Source: Lepraria neglecta
Taxonomy: Eukaryota; Ascomycota; Lecanoromycetes; Lecanorales; Stereocaulaceae
Direction of reading: 5' to 3'
DNA: 64,000 bases
Assembly: GCA_033220425.1 (NCBI GenBank)
Contig: CM065650.1
Location: 1,240,001 to 1,304,000, forward strand
The notes under the pieces are model-generated. The model worked only from the letters and a program-made list of their open reading frames with translations, was not told the origin of the DNA and ran no database searches. Positions 44,520 to 58,439 of this stretch are shown piece by piece. Both the position numbers and the translations under genes were made by a program. The first letter of the stretch is position 1, and each line of letters opens with the position of its first letter.

Positions 44520-45077
44520 CAAGCATCAACGTTGACGTGCAGCTCTGAAGTTTTGCTTATCGATAAGGCTTGGCACAAAGTCTTGGCAGCGTTGGGTTTT
44601 TCGGTGGGGCGGTGGGGTATCGGAAGGTAATTATATAGAAGATCTATATCTACAATTATAATGCTGCGTATATTGAAAACAAAAAGTGATATTACAATTT
44701 CACAGCTTGTACGATTATTCTCTTTAGGGCTGTGGCTCCACATTGCTTTCGCCGTCTTTGCCGGTTATCGGCCAATTCGCCACCCCTTAGTGAGTCGGCC
44801 GAGTCGATCTATCTCGGAAATGGCTGATGATACACCAATAGCAGGCTTCAAATTGGTACATGGAAAAAGCCAGCAGACTGATCGGTCAGTAGAAAAAAGT
44901 AGGGTAAGTGGGAGGCTATTCATTATCCACCTATTCCGTGATTCTATGGAAGCTGCCACACAAGCCCCTCACCCATTCGAGCTATCGCCAATCATCAATC
45001 TATGAATTCCTCCCTATGCATGATTATCTTTGGTCGTCCGGTCGTAAATTCATCATTCTGATTACCGCAGCCAGACC
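44520..45077. other. Upstream region of the MFS gene
   Basis: A plus-strand frame at 44661-45005 (114 codons from an ATG) has one hydrophobic segment but no recognisable family, and it lies inside the expected promoter. I treat it as unsupported. Confidence 0.4.
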
Positions 45078-46795
<1,718 letters not shown>

Positions 46796-49700
46796 TCACA
46801 TGCCCGTATTGCGACGTCCTGCTTCGTGTACTTCTCTGACCGACTCGAACAGGAGGCCTACCATTGCCCTTTCGTCCTCAGGTCCCAGTGAGACTTGCTT
46901 GATATTCTGAAGCATGTCTTTGAAACCTTGAAGGATTCCCTGCGCCGTGGGGACTTCGCCTCGTGTCTCAGAATCAGCACCTGCTCGAGAATGGAGCCCG
47001 TTGATATCGCGATTGGCCAGGGCTAGTCGGTCCTTCTGTTGATGTTGGAAGTGTCCCCTGTGTTGATGATCAACTACCGATGCTACCTGGTGTGCTTCCA
47101 CTGCCAACTCAGCATTATCTCCGTTAGCAGGCGGAACCAATGGATCCGTATCAAGGCTGGAATCATGATCCTGAGACGCGTCATGGCTAGGCTGCTGCCG
47201 TCGTTTTCTTGATACACTTCGTTTTGGGGATTTCCCAACTGCGTTGTCAAGGGCTTCGGCCACAGCATCGGCAACTTCCTTGTGAGGGCTGTCTGTAGAT
47301 GTAATAGGGGTGCTCGTGAACGACTCGCTGAGGCCTGATGATTTGCGTTTATCGGATGGCAATGCAGGCGTTCCTTCGCCATCCACATCCTCTTCCACCT
47401 TAATCTGAATCTGACGTGGGCTTCTTCTAACTGATGAAGCCTCCTGACTAAGCTGACTGGCTCGTGAGGTCCTCCGAGGACGCCCAGGTCTCTTCCTAGT
47501 GGCGCACACCTCTTCCTCGAATTGCGTGGCTGAGATGAAAGAAGGTGATGGCGATCGCTCTCTCTTGATCTGTTGAGGACTGACTACGTGGTCGCCTTCA
47601 ACGGAACGAGTATCGATCATAACACAATCAGCGACAGCTACCCCGGGCTTCGGTGCCGATAGAACATTCTGTTGCGACGGCAATCCTGTGCTGCGCCTTG
47701 CTTTCTTGCTTGAGATTGGTCGATGGTCGAAAGCACTCTTCCTTTTCCTGCCGGTCCTCGGCGATGGTTTCGATGCGTCCTTTGATACTTTGGCCTGCTG
47801 CGATGAAGCTCGCTCCATCTCGCTCACCAACTGCGCAGTCACCTGATCGTAGTCCGTAGAAAAATGGGAAGATCCTTCGCTCTGAAACGAATTCGTGACG
47901 AGGCTGACTTCGTTCTCACCGATCTCAGTAGTAGGTTGATCCACCATTGGTTCGGCAGGGGCATCAACAAAGACATCGAAATCAGATAGAATATGCTCAT
48001 GTGGTTGGACTTGGGAACCTTTGGGTGTTGCACCCTCCGCTTGTCCGTTAAGCAAACTCGTAAATTCCTTCATAACATCTCGTTCGTCAGTGTTGGCGGG
48101 GATGTCCTTTGCACCAGGCAGTGCGCCGTTTGTCATTGCAGTGCCGAGGTCATGGCTTTCTGCTACTACCGTATCCTCATTATCCTCATTGGCCGAAGGC
48201 AGGTTAACGGCTTTGTTGACCTCCAATCGGGGCGGAACAACAGGCGGCGACGAAGGTGGCTCATCGTCTGAGCGTTGGTCGTTGCTTCCTTTCTTACTCG
48301 AACTAGGAGTAGGCGAGGACCCCAGAAAATCGTTCATCAGGACATCTGGAGGGAATATAGGGCTGCTCTCGTCATTCATGGAGCGCGTCGAACCCTGGTC
48401 CTGGTTAGACTTCAAGACCAGCTTTGGCAAGCTATACTCTGCAGGCCGAGCAGCGCTTCTGGGACTCGAACTTATCTCAGGAAACATTGCAGCTGCTTCG
48501 CGGCCTTGGCGCTCTTTGACTTCTTTTTGTCGGTCGGTCAAAAACTTCGAGTCAACGGGCTCGGGCACCAGTGGCGAAGACTCAACAGCAGCAAATTGTA
48601 TCTGTGAATCGTCGTGTCGTAGGCGTGCCTTCGGCGTAGTCTTGACGGGCCGTCTTGCTGACTGTGGTGATTTCCCAGCGGCTGATGCGTTGGGGCTGGG
48701 ACTAAGTGCGAGACTCTTCATAGGCTGATCACCAATTAGACATGGTACCTTCGTCGGAGTCGGTATCTGTAAGGCGGCATGGAGGGGTTGCGGCGTGTCC
48801 TCTTCGTCCTCTTGAGAGTCGACAAAGTTGAAGGGGGAAGACGTGACCTTGAATTTGTTAGTCGTTAGGACTTCCTTAAACAATGATGAAAATTCCTCAC
48901 CTCATCGCCTTCTGTTTCCGGAAAATTTGGCAAATTGAGTTCGGTAACGCGCTTCAGCTTCAACAACGTTGTGTGCAATTCTTTAGGGTACTCCAAAGAG
49001 TCGGCACAACCAAATGTGCGATTCCACATCAATATAGAGTCGTTGACTATTGGCTTATGCCGACTCCTCAAGCCGGACAATACAAGACCCTGATATTTGG
49101 ACAATGTGCTTGTAGAGAAGTTGGGCAAATTCTCCACAGCCAGAATTACCCTTGACCACAACCTTTTGACCTGCTCGCAAAGAAGTCAGCGAGGAGAATT
49201 CAGACGTTTTCGGGATACTTACTTCAGGCAATACACCATTCATATCAGAACACGATGCCACTCTTATGAGTCTTTGGGCATCCTCTATCCAAGCGGCTAC
49301 GCCGTGCTGTATACGGCTGATCAAGTTGCCTTGGAGTCCTGGAGGGCAAGAATTCATCATGCTTGTGATGGCTGAGATAAAAGGGATGACACCTGTCGCA
49401 GAAAGTGTGTTGAATGATCCATATGTCTTGCTAAGCAAGGCGTCTACCATGTAGTAGATATTGTTGTATGGATCCACAGAACTTCCTTTGTTGGAAGCAT
49501 GAACGACTCCCCAAAGCAATTTCTGAGCCCGCTCCATGAGGTGGCCAGACTGCGGCCAGTGCACGGTCTCCATAATTGAGACAGCGACTGAAATAGCGAA
49601 ATTGAGGAATGATTCATCGCAAGTCCTGATCTCGTTGTATATATTGCTAGTCAGTGGCTCGGTCATGACTAGAATAATGGCTTCGTTGCCGATCTCCATT

Positions 49701-52267
49701 CGCAGAGCGTGGACAATGGCCCCATGTAGATCCTGCCAAACAGCGACATCCATCAAATCTTGCTGAACACCAAGCTCTAAAATTTTCACAGCTTCTCTAT
49801 ATTCATGCCCGGGGTATTGAGGACTAGCGTTGTGAGCGTCATTTTGCTGAGGCAATTTCATGGCTGAAGAAGCAGCCTCTGCAAGAAGCCTCCAGAAAAT
49901 CAGGCACGCTTCCTTGCTGAATGTGCTGTCTACTGACAACAAGCGAGCCTGATTTCGCAACGTGGCCAGCCTTGTTCGTCTAGAGGTTGCGGACTGTAAA
50001 GGTATGTGCATCACCATCTTGATAGTTTCAATGGAGCTGTCGCGAATCTGCCTATCCTGTACATTTGTAAGTAGAAGGCTTAGGAGATGAGATGCCGGCG
50101 AATTGAGTGAGCCTGGGTTTCGACTAGATCGACTGGAGGGTGTTTCCGCTGCTTCGAATGAATTCTGCGAAGTCAAGGTAACACGTCGCTCCATGAAAGC
50201 TATGTTTCCGATTTTGGCGACTGCTTCATCAACTAGGAATTGGATTTTTTCGAAGAGGTCAGATTGCTCTACTGCGTCTGAAGCCTCTCTTTTTTGACGG
50301 TTCCGCTCCCTTAAAGCGCCTCGCTCTAGCAAATGCTTGACTTCATTGATGATGTGTGCAATGGCATTCATAGATTCCATGGAAACCTTCACCTCTTTGC
50401 TGCCGGCATTGCCAAGGGCTGTCATAAAGCTTCGCCAAGCTAGCATCATTGGTACTTCTTGATCTTTACCCGTCGACCAGTCGACGAGGTCAAATATCTT
50501 ATCGAAAATTTGCAATATGTTGGCGGTCTTTAGGCGAATCCATTTCGAATCGAGGCATGGCAGCTCCTCTGCCTTGACAGGTCCATTCGCGTTCGCTCTA
50601 TTCTCATCCCACACTTTTGGCTTTCCATTGCCGGCGAAGAGTGCTGTCAGGATCTCGCAAGCATAACTGGCTTCGGCCTTGCTAGATGTGAAACAACTCG
50701 AAAGGATTTGAGAAACGTAGAGATCCCAGTATTTATCGAGCTGGGCGTGCGTTGCTGTGGGACGAAAAGCATAGTACAAGAGGGTGCAATACGACGATCG
50801 AGCGATCTGCTTTGTCTGTTTTGAATTCTTGTCACTGTCTCTGCGCTCCAGGGAAGACACTATTGGCTGACGAAGTATCTTGACCATCGAATCGCTGGTC
50901 GAAGTGTCAAGATTGATTGCGAATATGAATCGATTCCATGCGATGTTGGCCTGGAACTTGATTTGCGCGTCGCTGGAGTTGAAACACTTTTGGATCACCC
51001 CTAACCATATTTTGATGTGCTCCCAGCACTCGAGTTGACGCCGGCGACTTCGGAGAAAAAGTATCACGACGCTCCAGATCTGAGGTACGTGGACGCCGTC
51101 TTCTTTAGATTTTGACATCTCAATCAAGCGTGACGACAAGAAATCCACCACCTTCTTGCCCTCTGGAGAGGCACGATTGAAGATCTCGAGACATGCTTGT
51201 GTCACGGAGCTGGTCGTCCCAAGATTAAGACCCGCGTCCATTCCGAAAGTGATTGCTCGAGCACGAATGTCCTTGATCGTACTGAGCATGCCTGCAACGA
51301 GATGATCGATCCAATTACCAACTCGTGAGACCATTATAGGCTTTGCTTGGGTGAGTAGGCGTTGGTAGATCATAAGTCGGTGTCCGACAACGCGGTTGCC
51401 TTTGATCTGGTTGGTTATCCCAGCTAAAGCCGTAAGAAGCCTGTTGACGCGGTCGGTGGTCATCTGCTTAGAACCAAACTTCTGCTTCTCGATCAGATGC
51501 ATGTAGTGGGAAACTAGTATCTTCGGTGACCCTGCATCCTCGATGCTCGATATAGATCGCTCGAGGATGAACAGACAGAAGTCTTCAGGCAACAATTTTG
51601 CCATGCTCGGGGTACAGACGAAGGCCGTGAGGACTTTTAGGGCTTGAGTAGCAAGTTGTATGTCCAATGTCCCATCCTCCGTGATTTTGGCGGCCACGTC
51701 CCGCCGGATGTAGCCAGTGATTTCCACCACCTTCTCAGACAGCTCTTGTGTGTCAGGGATGTCATCGTAAGCACTCAGGCATGCCAGTAGCGTCGAGTAT
51801 GCGTCTAGTCGAGAAGCTCGTGAGGCCGAGGCTAAATGTAGGGTGGTGGAGCGAAGCATAGCGGGGAGACTGGATTGATCGAATGCTAGCGGCTCGTTGG
51901 GCGAAGGGAACATAGCGTTGTCCATACAATTTTTCAAGATTGACTTGGTGGAAGACTTGCAGTCTTTGGAAGGGGGTAGACGTCGTATTTGACCATCCGA
52001 ATCCGAGTCTTTACCGCTGGTACTGAGCGGTCTGTGGTATTCTGTCCATGGGGAGAAGCCAACTTTCTTCTGGAGTTTCTCTGAGGAGCTCTTGAAGTAA
52101 TCGGCGGAGGATGCTGGAGATTCTTCTGGCGTGTCAAGTAAAGGGCGGTTGAGGGCATTGAGCGTAAAGCCGGCTAGATTATCGTTTGAGAGCTTCGTTG
52201 TGCTCTCTTTAGGTGGTGTGGGAGGGCGTGCAGTGATTGTAACTAGCCCTTGAGCAAAGCCAACCAT
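46796..52267 (-). CDS. RIF1: Telomere and replication-timing regulator Rif1
   Basis: Three exons: 52267-49223, 49170-48901 and 48847-46796 (introns 52 and 53 bp), 1788 residues. The N-terminal third to half is a helical HEAT-type array (Rif1_N), with MLRSTTLHLASASRASRLDA, VVGHRLMIYQRLLTQAKPI and IKFQANIAWNRFIFAI. Splicing exon 1 to 2 restores LPEVKRLWSRVILAVENLPN followed by GLRSRHKPIVNDSILMWNRT, as in fungal Rif1. Two PP1-docking motifs lie near the N-terminus: KVGF (68-71) and SILK (109-112). The C-terminal region is disordered, with many SP/TP sites and an AT-hook-like RKRPGRPRR near residue 1555. Rif1 limits telomere length and, by bringing PP1 to chromatin, delays origin firing and affects break repair. 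The gene shares a 340 bp gap with divergent ric8. Confidence 0.92.
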
Positions 52268-52607
52268 GATTGAATTGGATCAGGCAAATGTCCATTGAAG
52301 CATATTCACGTATTAGTCTAGTGTCTCTGGGGTGTCCTCGAGCAAAAGGGGAGCACATGGGCAGGTTCATCGAACGGCGCCTGCCCTGAAGAGTTTGCTA
52401 CGCCAAACACGAAAAACGCGTGAGCACCGACTTTCAATTTGCGCACCAATAGATTCTTGATTAGTCAGCAATTACACGGAATTAGTTCCGCTTTTATACA
52501 ACATGGAGGATTAACCTGTGAAGCCTGATGAGCATTATGCAGGCACGTGGAATACAGTTAGGTCTCCAATTGCAGAGCAAATTCATTGGAGCTCAAATCT
52601 TCTCACT
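52268..52607. other. Divergent intergenic region (RIF1 / ric8)
   Basis: A 340 bp gap between divergent start codons that must contain both promoters. A MluI-box-like ACGCGT is absent, though AAAACGCGTG occurs near 52414. No other site is assigned. Confidence 0.45.
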
Positions 52608-54346
52608 ATGGGGGAAACTCAAGCGCTGAATGGCGGTGGTCAGTACTCCATGCATTCCCATGTTTAACAGACGAAAGCTGACACAACCTTGAAGCAAAGA
52701 GGAATGAGATTAGGAAACTATTACAAGGTCTAGAGACAGATCTAGAGGAGAAGAAGTTTACACCACCTGGTGAGAACGTTCAGTAGCGGACACAGCAGGA
52801 TGAAAGCCTGATCAACGCTTTCTGCAGCAAAGCTTCAATTCCTCGTCCGTCTCAAATCGCAGATAATTTCAGCCAAAGTCGCTTCCTTCTTTACTGAAAA
52901 TGTATGACGGGCTTCCTAAAGATTTCATTTCACAAAAAAAATTCATACCTGACGTGGCATCTCTAGGACATTAGAACACTCTGCCATTATGCGTTCTACC
53001 AAAATGATTTCTCTACGGGACAGCCCGAAACTATCATCCAGTCATCTCAAGTTGCCTTGAAATGCCTAGCCAATGTGCTATTGCTAGAGAAAACAACCCG
53101 GCAAATCTTTGTTGATGGACGATATGCCGAAGCAGCAGCAAGACTACTAAACGTAAATTATCGTCCCCCACTTCTGCTCGCTAGAATGCTAAGTTTGCAA
53201 TAGAGAAGCCAAGAAGATGAATTGCTCTGCTCACGAATTCTTTTCCTGTTGACGTACGATACGAATTTCGAGTTCGATAAGCTGTTTGAAGATTGTTCCC
53301 TTACAGATAGTATACATAAGGTACCATGCCCTTCCACTTCACCTCTGAAGGTCGGCTTTGCCGCTCACAGAGTGTAGAACATCGCTTTCCATGCCGTAAA
53401 GTATGTGAGATACAAAGAAGAGACTGAGCAACCATGCAAAGGGGATTCTCTGCCGACACTCAACCCGGCTGCTCTGACCGAAAGCCTGAAGTTGCTCTTC
53501 AACCTGACCCAATTCTATCCTCGCTACTCCGGAGTCTTCGTGGATACAATCGAAGCCATCTTAGAGATCCTAACAAGCATAAAGCTTCAACCACAAGCTC
53601 TCCAACCACCAGTCACCCAGCTGATCAACGCCCTATTGAGTCTCGACCTTCCCGGCATACCTGACTCCGAGGACTACACTCCTCTCTTCCCCAAGAACGA
53701 CCCCAACCAAAACCACCTCCGCCTCATCGCCATCCTTAACTCCGCCGTCCGTACACTCAAAGAAGAAGACCTCGAAACCGTCGTCCCCCTCGTAACCCTT
53801 CTCCGCCGCGTCTACGAACTAGCTCCCCTCCCCATAAAAACAGACATACAAACCCACCTCCTCCCCTCAAACTCCGAACGCGCCAAACCACTCGGAAAAA
53901 CCGACTCCCTCCCCTCCCACCTCCTCCGCCTCTCCACCAGCCCCATAGCCCCCAACCTCCGCGAAGGCATCTCCTCCCTCCTCTTCGAACTCTCAAACAA
54001 AGATGCCACAACCTTCGTCCGAAACGTAGGTTACGGCTTCGCCGCCGGCTTTCTAATGACGCACAGTCTGCCTGTACCAGAGGGCACGCTCAGCAATGAG
54101 GGAGAGGGTGTGGATCCGGGAGAGAAAATGACGAAGGTTGATGGAAGGGAAATTAATCCTATTACGGGGCAGAGAAGGGATATGGAGCCTGAGGATGTGT
54201 TGCCGGCGATGACAGATGAGGAGAAGGAGAGGGAGGCGGAGAAGTTGTTTGTACTTTTTGAAAGGTTGAAGGCTACGGGGATCATGAATGTTGTTAATCC
54301 GGTTGAGCAGGCGGCTAGGGAGGGGAGGTTCGAGGAGATTGATTGA
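52608..54346 (+). CDS. ric8: Synembryn / Ric8 (G-alpha chaperone and exchange factor)
   Basis: Six exons: 52608-52638, 52695-52769, 52828-52901, 52967-53152, 53204-53320 and 53378-54346 (introns 51-65 bp, all in phase), 483 residues. The helical armadillo-like body includes LQFLVRLKSQIISAKVASFF, ETIIQSSQVALKCLANVLLL, DELLCSRILFLLTYDTNFEF and ESLKLLFNLTQFYPR. The C-terminal half has GFLMTHSLPVPEG and the conserved INPITGQRRDMEPEDVLPAM, followed by a helix with EKLFVLFERLKATGIMNVVN. Ric8 folds and activates G-alpha subunits. In filamentous fungi it is needed for growth, conidiation and, in pathogens, virulence. The spliced model is long and collinear with the family. Confidence 0.93.
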
Positions 54347-54457
54347 TGTCTTTAGTCAAGTGTGATAATTTTTGGCATAGGGAACGGCCATATGCGGCGT
54401 ATGGAGTGCATAATGCAAATGTCGCTTTTATGAGGGCGCTATTTTGGGTATCTATAA

Positions 54458-56773
54458 TCAAAAGTCCTTCCAAACAGGGCCCGCTAATCTGCAAAGTAAA
54501 CCTCCTTTCGCCATCGCTGATAAGATAGCAACATGTAAGACTACGAGAATGAGCGAAACGGTCTGATGTGAGCCGCTGAGCAAGACATCGATCGCAGCTA
54601 GAAGGAGTAGAGGGTACGCCGCCCATGGACTGGCAGCCATGGGTGAGCATGGATAGTTCACCGAGACCACCTTAAGGAGGAGGAAAATAACCTTCAGCGT
54701 CCGCTGCACAGCGAGATTGCGCATACTGACGTTCCAGTTATAATTCCTGGCTGAAGAAGGTGGAGCGGTCAATTGTGGCAGCTCGGGCATCTTGGTAGGA
54801 GATGGGAATCGCTCTCGTCGAAGCACCAGGCTTCCGCCTGGGCTTGTAGGTTCGTTGCCCTCATCATCTTTCTCTGCTGTAGTCGGCGTTGGCGAGCAAT
54901 TATGCTCCTTCTGAAAGGAGGAAAGCCGGCGAAGCTTCGCAGGCCCATTATGGCGTCCATATCCGGTGGACATGTTCCGGATCGGTGTTGATGGCCTGGG
55001 GCTATCGATAGGCGAGATTCTGGAGTCGTTTCGAAGGTCCTCAAACATATGGCCTGATGATCTAGGCCGCGCGTCTGAGATGCCATCAAGTCCTGAACTG
55101 GTCTTGATGCTGAGTAGAATGTCTTCGGCGCTAGGCCTGTCATTGGGGTCAAGGGATAGAAGTCGTCTTAGAAATGTGTAGAGCTGTTCGGGAAGGTCAG
55201 GTCGAAGCTGTCTCTCCGAATGAAGTCCCGTCCACGTGGTGATCTCCTCTCTCAGGTGATCTAGATCCTCGTTTTCCTCGTTCATTATGTCTGCATGGCG
55301 ATACGGTAGCCGCGCGAAGCATAGAAAGTAAAGGATCAAGCCCAAGGAGAAGATGTCGCTCTTCTTAGTGAAGTTCCCCAATGCACCAGATGACTCACGA
55401 CGTAGGACTTCTGGTGCGCAGTATGATATGGTCCCCGTGGCGCCGGTCGACTTGCGTACTATGTTCTCAACCTGAGCCTCGCCAAAGTCGCTGACCAGCA
55501 CTTGTACTCCATGCCCATCTCCTTCATCGTGCAGTAGGCAATTGCTCGGTTTAAGATCTCGGTGGATGTAACCGTTGACATGAAGGTGGTTCAATCCCGA
55601 TACGATCCCCTTGAAGATGGAATAAATCTCCTCGAACTGTAGTTTCCGGCCTCGAAGGTCTTTTATTGGCTCCAGTCGGTGTTTTGAGTGGCGTCTGACG
55701 CGTTCTTTGAGCTGCTGGGTAGAAGCAGGGGTCTCCACCGAATGAACCACATAGTCGTGAAGGTCTCCAGCATTGCAGTATTGCTGTAGAATGAAGGCAC
55801 AAGGAACACTAGGCGCGAATTTGGATATCTGCACGTCTTCCAACCAGACATGATGGTATTGCACTAGATGCTTGTGTTTTAGCCACTGAAGAAGTTGAAC
55901 TTCTTCCAGCACCCTCTTTAGCCATGCGCGGTCATCTCCTACGGGTACCCTCTTGCACGCGAATTTGCCAATAGGATTCTCCTACGCGCATTTCCGAGTC
56001 AGCATTCCTCTTTATGGATAGAGAAAGTAGTCTTGAGACATGTTTAAGGAGCACATCCTGAGCCATTGCTCCTGCAATGGGTCCTAAGACTCAGACAATG
56101 GTCCCGATAGGTAGAGAAACACTCCGAAAGGTACGTACATCCAACATGTGGGTGACTAGCAGCACCACTCCTTTGCCTCCTCTACCAAGCTCTTTTTCCA
56201 CGACGTAGCAGCTCTGAAAGTATCCCGGACTGAAGGCCGAGGGAGCAATGCCCACAGATTCCTTGTTCTGTCTATATCCTGCGTGGTGCGTAGAGGATGG
56301 AGAAGCCGGTGGACTGTCCACATACGCCGCCTGGCGTGGACTCCTTGGGGAGCTTTCTTCAGGCCTGACGGGCTCTACAAGCCGCCGTTGCGGGGATGGT
56401 GGAGGAGAGGATTCTCTTGACCCATACAGGCTCTGATGGAGGCGGAAGTATGCTGGATGAACGAATCCTGTGCTTTGACTGGGGGCCGGGCTGGCCTGCT
56501 CTTGACTTCTTGCCCTCCCCTCCCTTCGAAGCGGCTGGTGGCATGTGGGGCATTCGGTAAGGTCCAGCTGTCCTTGTGATGTGTTCTGGAGTACCAGCTG
56601 TTTAGAATGAGGGTCGTAGGTGATTACTGCATCGTTGTGCCGGCTTCGTAGGTGTTAGTCTTCTGGCGAGAACGTGAGGAATGCAGCTTGACTTACAGCA
56701 CGACTTCTCGGCTGGTGGGCCTATATGGCACTATTGAGGTGACCCGTAGGTCGTCTCGATCGTCATCGGCCAT
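54458..56773 (-). CDS. IKS1: Serine/threonine protein kinase Iks1
   Basis: Three exons: 56773-56697, 56643-56139 and 55981-54458 (introns 53 and 157 bp), 701 residues. The N-terminus carries REVVLRHNDAVITYDPHSKQ and a CPTCH pair, then a Pro/Ser/Arg-rich linker. The kinase domain starts with YFQSCYVVEKELGRGGKGVV (Gly loop) and continues to FACKRVPVGDDRAWLKRVLE (ATP-binding Lys). It has QQYCNAGDLHDYV, HVNGYIHRDLKPSN (catalytic loop), VSDFGEAQ, GTISYCAPEVL and DIFSLGLILYFLCFARLPYR. Long inserts inside the catalytic domain are typical of Iks1. The C-terminus has two strongly hydrophobic stretches (KVIFLLLKVVSVNYPC and WAAYPLLLLAAIDVLL...LILVVLHVAIL), suggesting membrane association. The role of Iks1 is poorly defined. 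The gene converges on ric8 with only 111 bp between stops. Confidence 0.92.
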
Positions 56774-57103
56774 TGTTGACGGAGCACTCGAGACGAGATC
56801 CCGGCTTCGAGCGCTGCTTCACAATACTACAACCGGAGATCAAGCTGTCGCCCAATGTATTGCGAAGAGCATGTTCGCAACGGAAGATCGTTCCGAGCTT
56901 CACTCTTGTGAGTGAACGCTCTGACTAGAGTAGACCGAGATTCATGTGTCGTTGGTGGAGAGGGAGCGAAGGTGGTCGTCTCCGCGTTCTCGGGTAACAT
57001 GCAGATCACGAGAAGAAAGTATCGGGTTATTGAGTGATCATTTCTCTGGGTTTCTGGTTGTTTATGTATTTCCTAAGCCATGGTTTCTTTGCAGTCCTCA
57101 AAT
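56774..57103. other. IKS1 upstream region
   Basis: About 330 bp between the IKS1 start and the stop of the next minus-strand gene. No feature is visible. Confidence 0.45.
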
Positions 57104-58144
57104 CTAGGCTACATTCGCTGCTACGGTGGTATTTCCGAATGGTGACTGCTCCTCAGATCCACCGTACAATCCTGCACACCATAACCTTACAACATCCGGT
57201 CTGGTAACGCATCCTTTCGCAACAAGGTTGCCATCGCTGAAGAACTCGAATCTCAGTTCTCGATAGCTGTTCATCGAGACGCAGCGGCGGGCTATGGCCT
57301 CTAAGATAGCAAGAACGTGGCTCATTTGCAATATGAAACCGGGGGATGGGACTTGTTTAACAAATACCCATACCCGCAACGCTGGATCCTGCCGGCTGGC
57401 TTCTTCATCTACCTTGCGAGTACTATCTTCAGCCCCAAGCCGAAAAGCCAGTCGATAATCACGGAGAACATGCCAGGCTTCGGCAGTGTGTTCCCAACTA
57501 AACAAATCCGCATTTGGTACCGGTCGTTGCTGGGCCCAGGACCGGGGATAGTGAATGTACCGTTGGTCTCTGGAATGCTCAATGCACGTTTCTGAGTTGC
57601 TACTAAACTGGCGTTCGTGGCCGGCTCCGACTCCTGTAATAGATCAAGAGGGTTGTTTTTCTTACTGAACCCACCGCGATAGAGATCCTCGCCGCGACAC
57701 TCTTCCTGAAAGATCACCTCTTGGAGACATCCGTCTTGTATCAAGGCGAGGGACAGGGCTTTGAGTGCAAACATGACGTTTGGACGTATCAACTGGGCAA
57801 TTGGAGCACTGGGAAGGGCTCTGTTGAAGTTCTTAAGTCAGAAATAGCTCTTTTGAGTCAGCAAGTGGAGTTATTGGGAGCAGGAGTCCTAGAACATGTC
57901 TCGAGCCTCACGCACTGGACTGAACGAGGACTGGTGGGTTGGAGGAGACGTACACCATACCGATGCGCATATCATCATTCGGGAACTCTGTGCTGGCGTA
58001 GTAATATTTATCTTCTACCGATGGCGTGTCTTTTAAGCCTTCCAGTTTCAACGCATTGATAAATCCAAGGGCGATCTGCCCCGTCGAAAATATGGCCGGA
58101 CCTTTTGGCGCGTAGATTATTTTAAAGATCTGAGAAGTCATCAT
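57104..58144 (-). CDS. Unrecognised multi-exon protein, model provisional
   Basis: Coding-like segments on the minus strand occur in order. The first begins at a pair of ATGs (58144/58141) and contains IIYAPKGPAIFSTGQIALGF and YYYASTEFPNDDMRIGMVYV. The second (about 57792-57405) contains LIRPNVMFALKALSLALIQD, ECRGEDLYRGGF and PGMFSVIIDWLFGLGLKIVL. The third, ending at the stop at 57104, contains RCVSMNSYRELRFEFFSDGN and GCVTRPDVVRLWCAG. The second-to-third join can use the donor after 57406 (GTAGAT) and an acceptor near 57300. The first-to-second join is ambiguous. No signal peptide is found at the chosen start, although an upstream exon could supply one. I recognise no family; the pattern recalls secreted fungal proteins of unknown function. 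Confidence is moderate that a gene is here and low on exact exons. Confidence 0.5.
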
Positions 58145-58439
58145 TGACAGCGGTCGTGTCCCTGTCTGATCAGTATAGCAATGACATGAATCCTTCAATC
58201 AATGTTCTAAGATGGCAGCGTGTATATAGTCATATTGGCACCCGCGGACACTGTTCTTGCATTAACTCCTCTTGCATGACCCATAGTAGTAAACATGTGG
58301 TTCGAATAGGTAGAGACGATGAATGAGAGAGGTAGAGCAGCAGATTTAGACGCAGAAAAGTACATGGCCGACGAGATCATCCTCAAGGGTCCTGGCAACC
58401 CCGAAATTTCGTAGCTTTCTCTACCAAGTCGCATATGTT

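Noticed and set aside
44661-45005. 114-codon gene upstream of the MFS transporter
   Set aside because: No recognisable family, lies in the expected promoter, and composition is not clearly coding.
53757-54011. Minus-strand Gly/Trp/Arg-rich frames inside ric8
   Set aside because: They mirror a C-rich, T-poor coding stretch of ric8 and have no protein-like composition.
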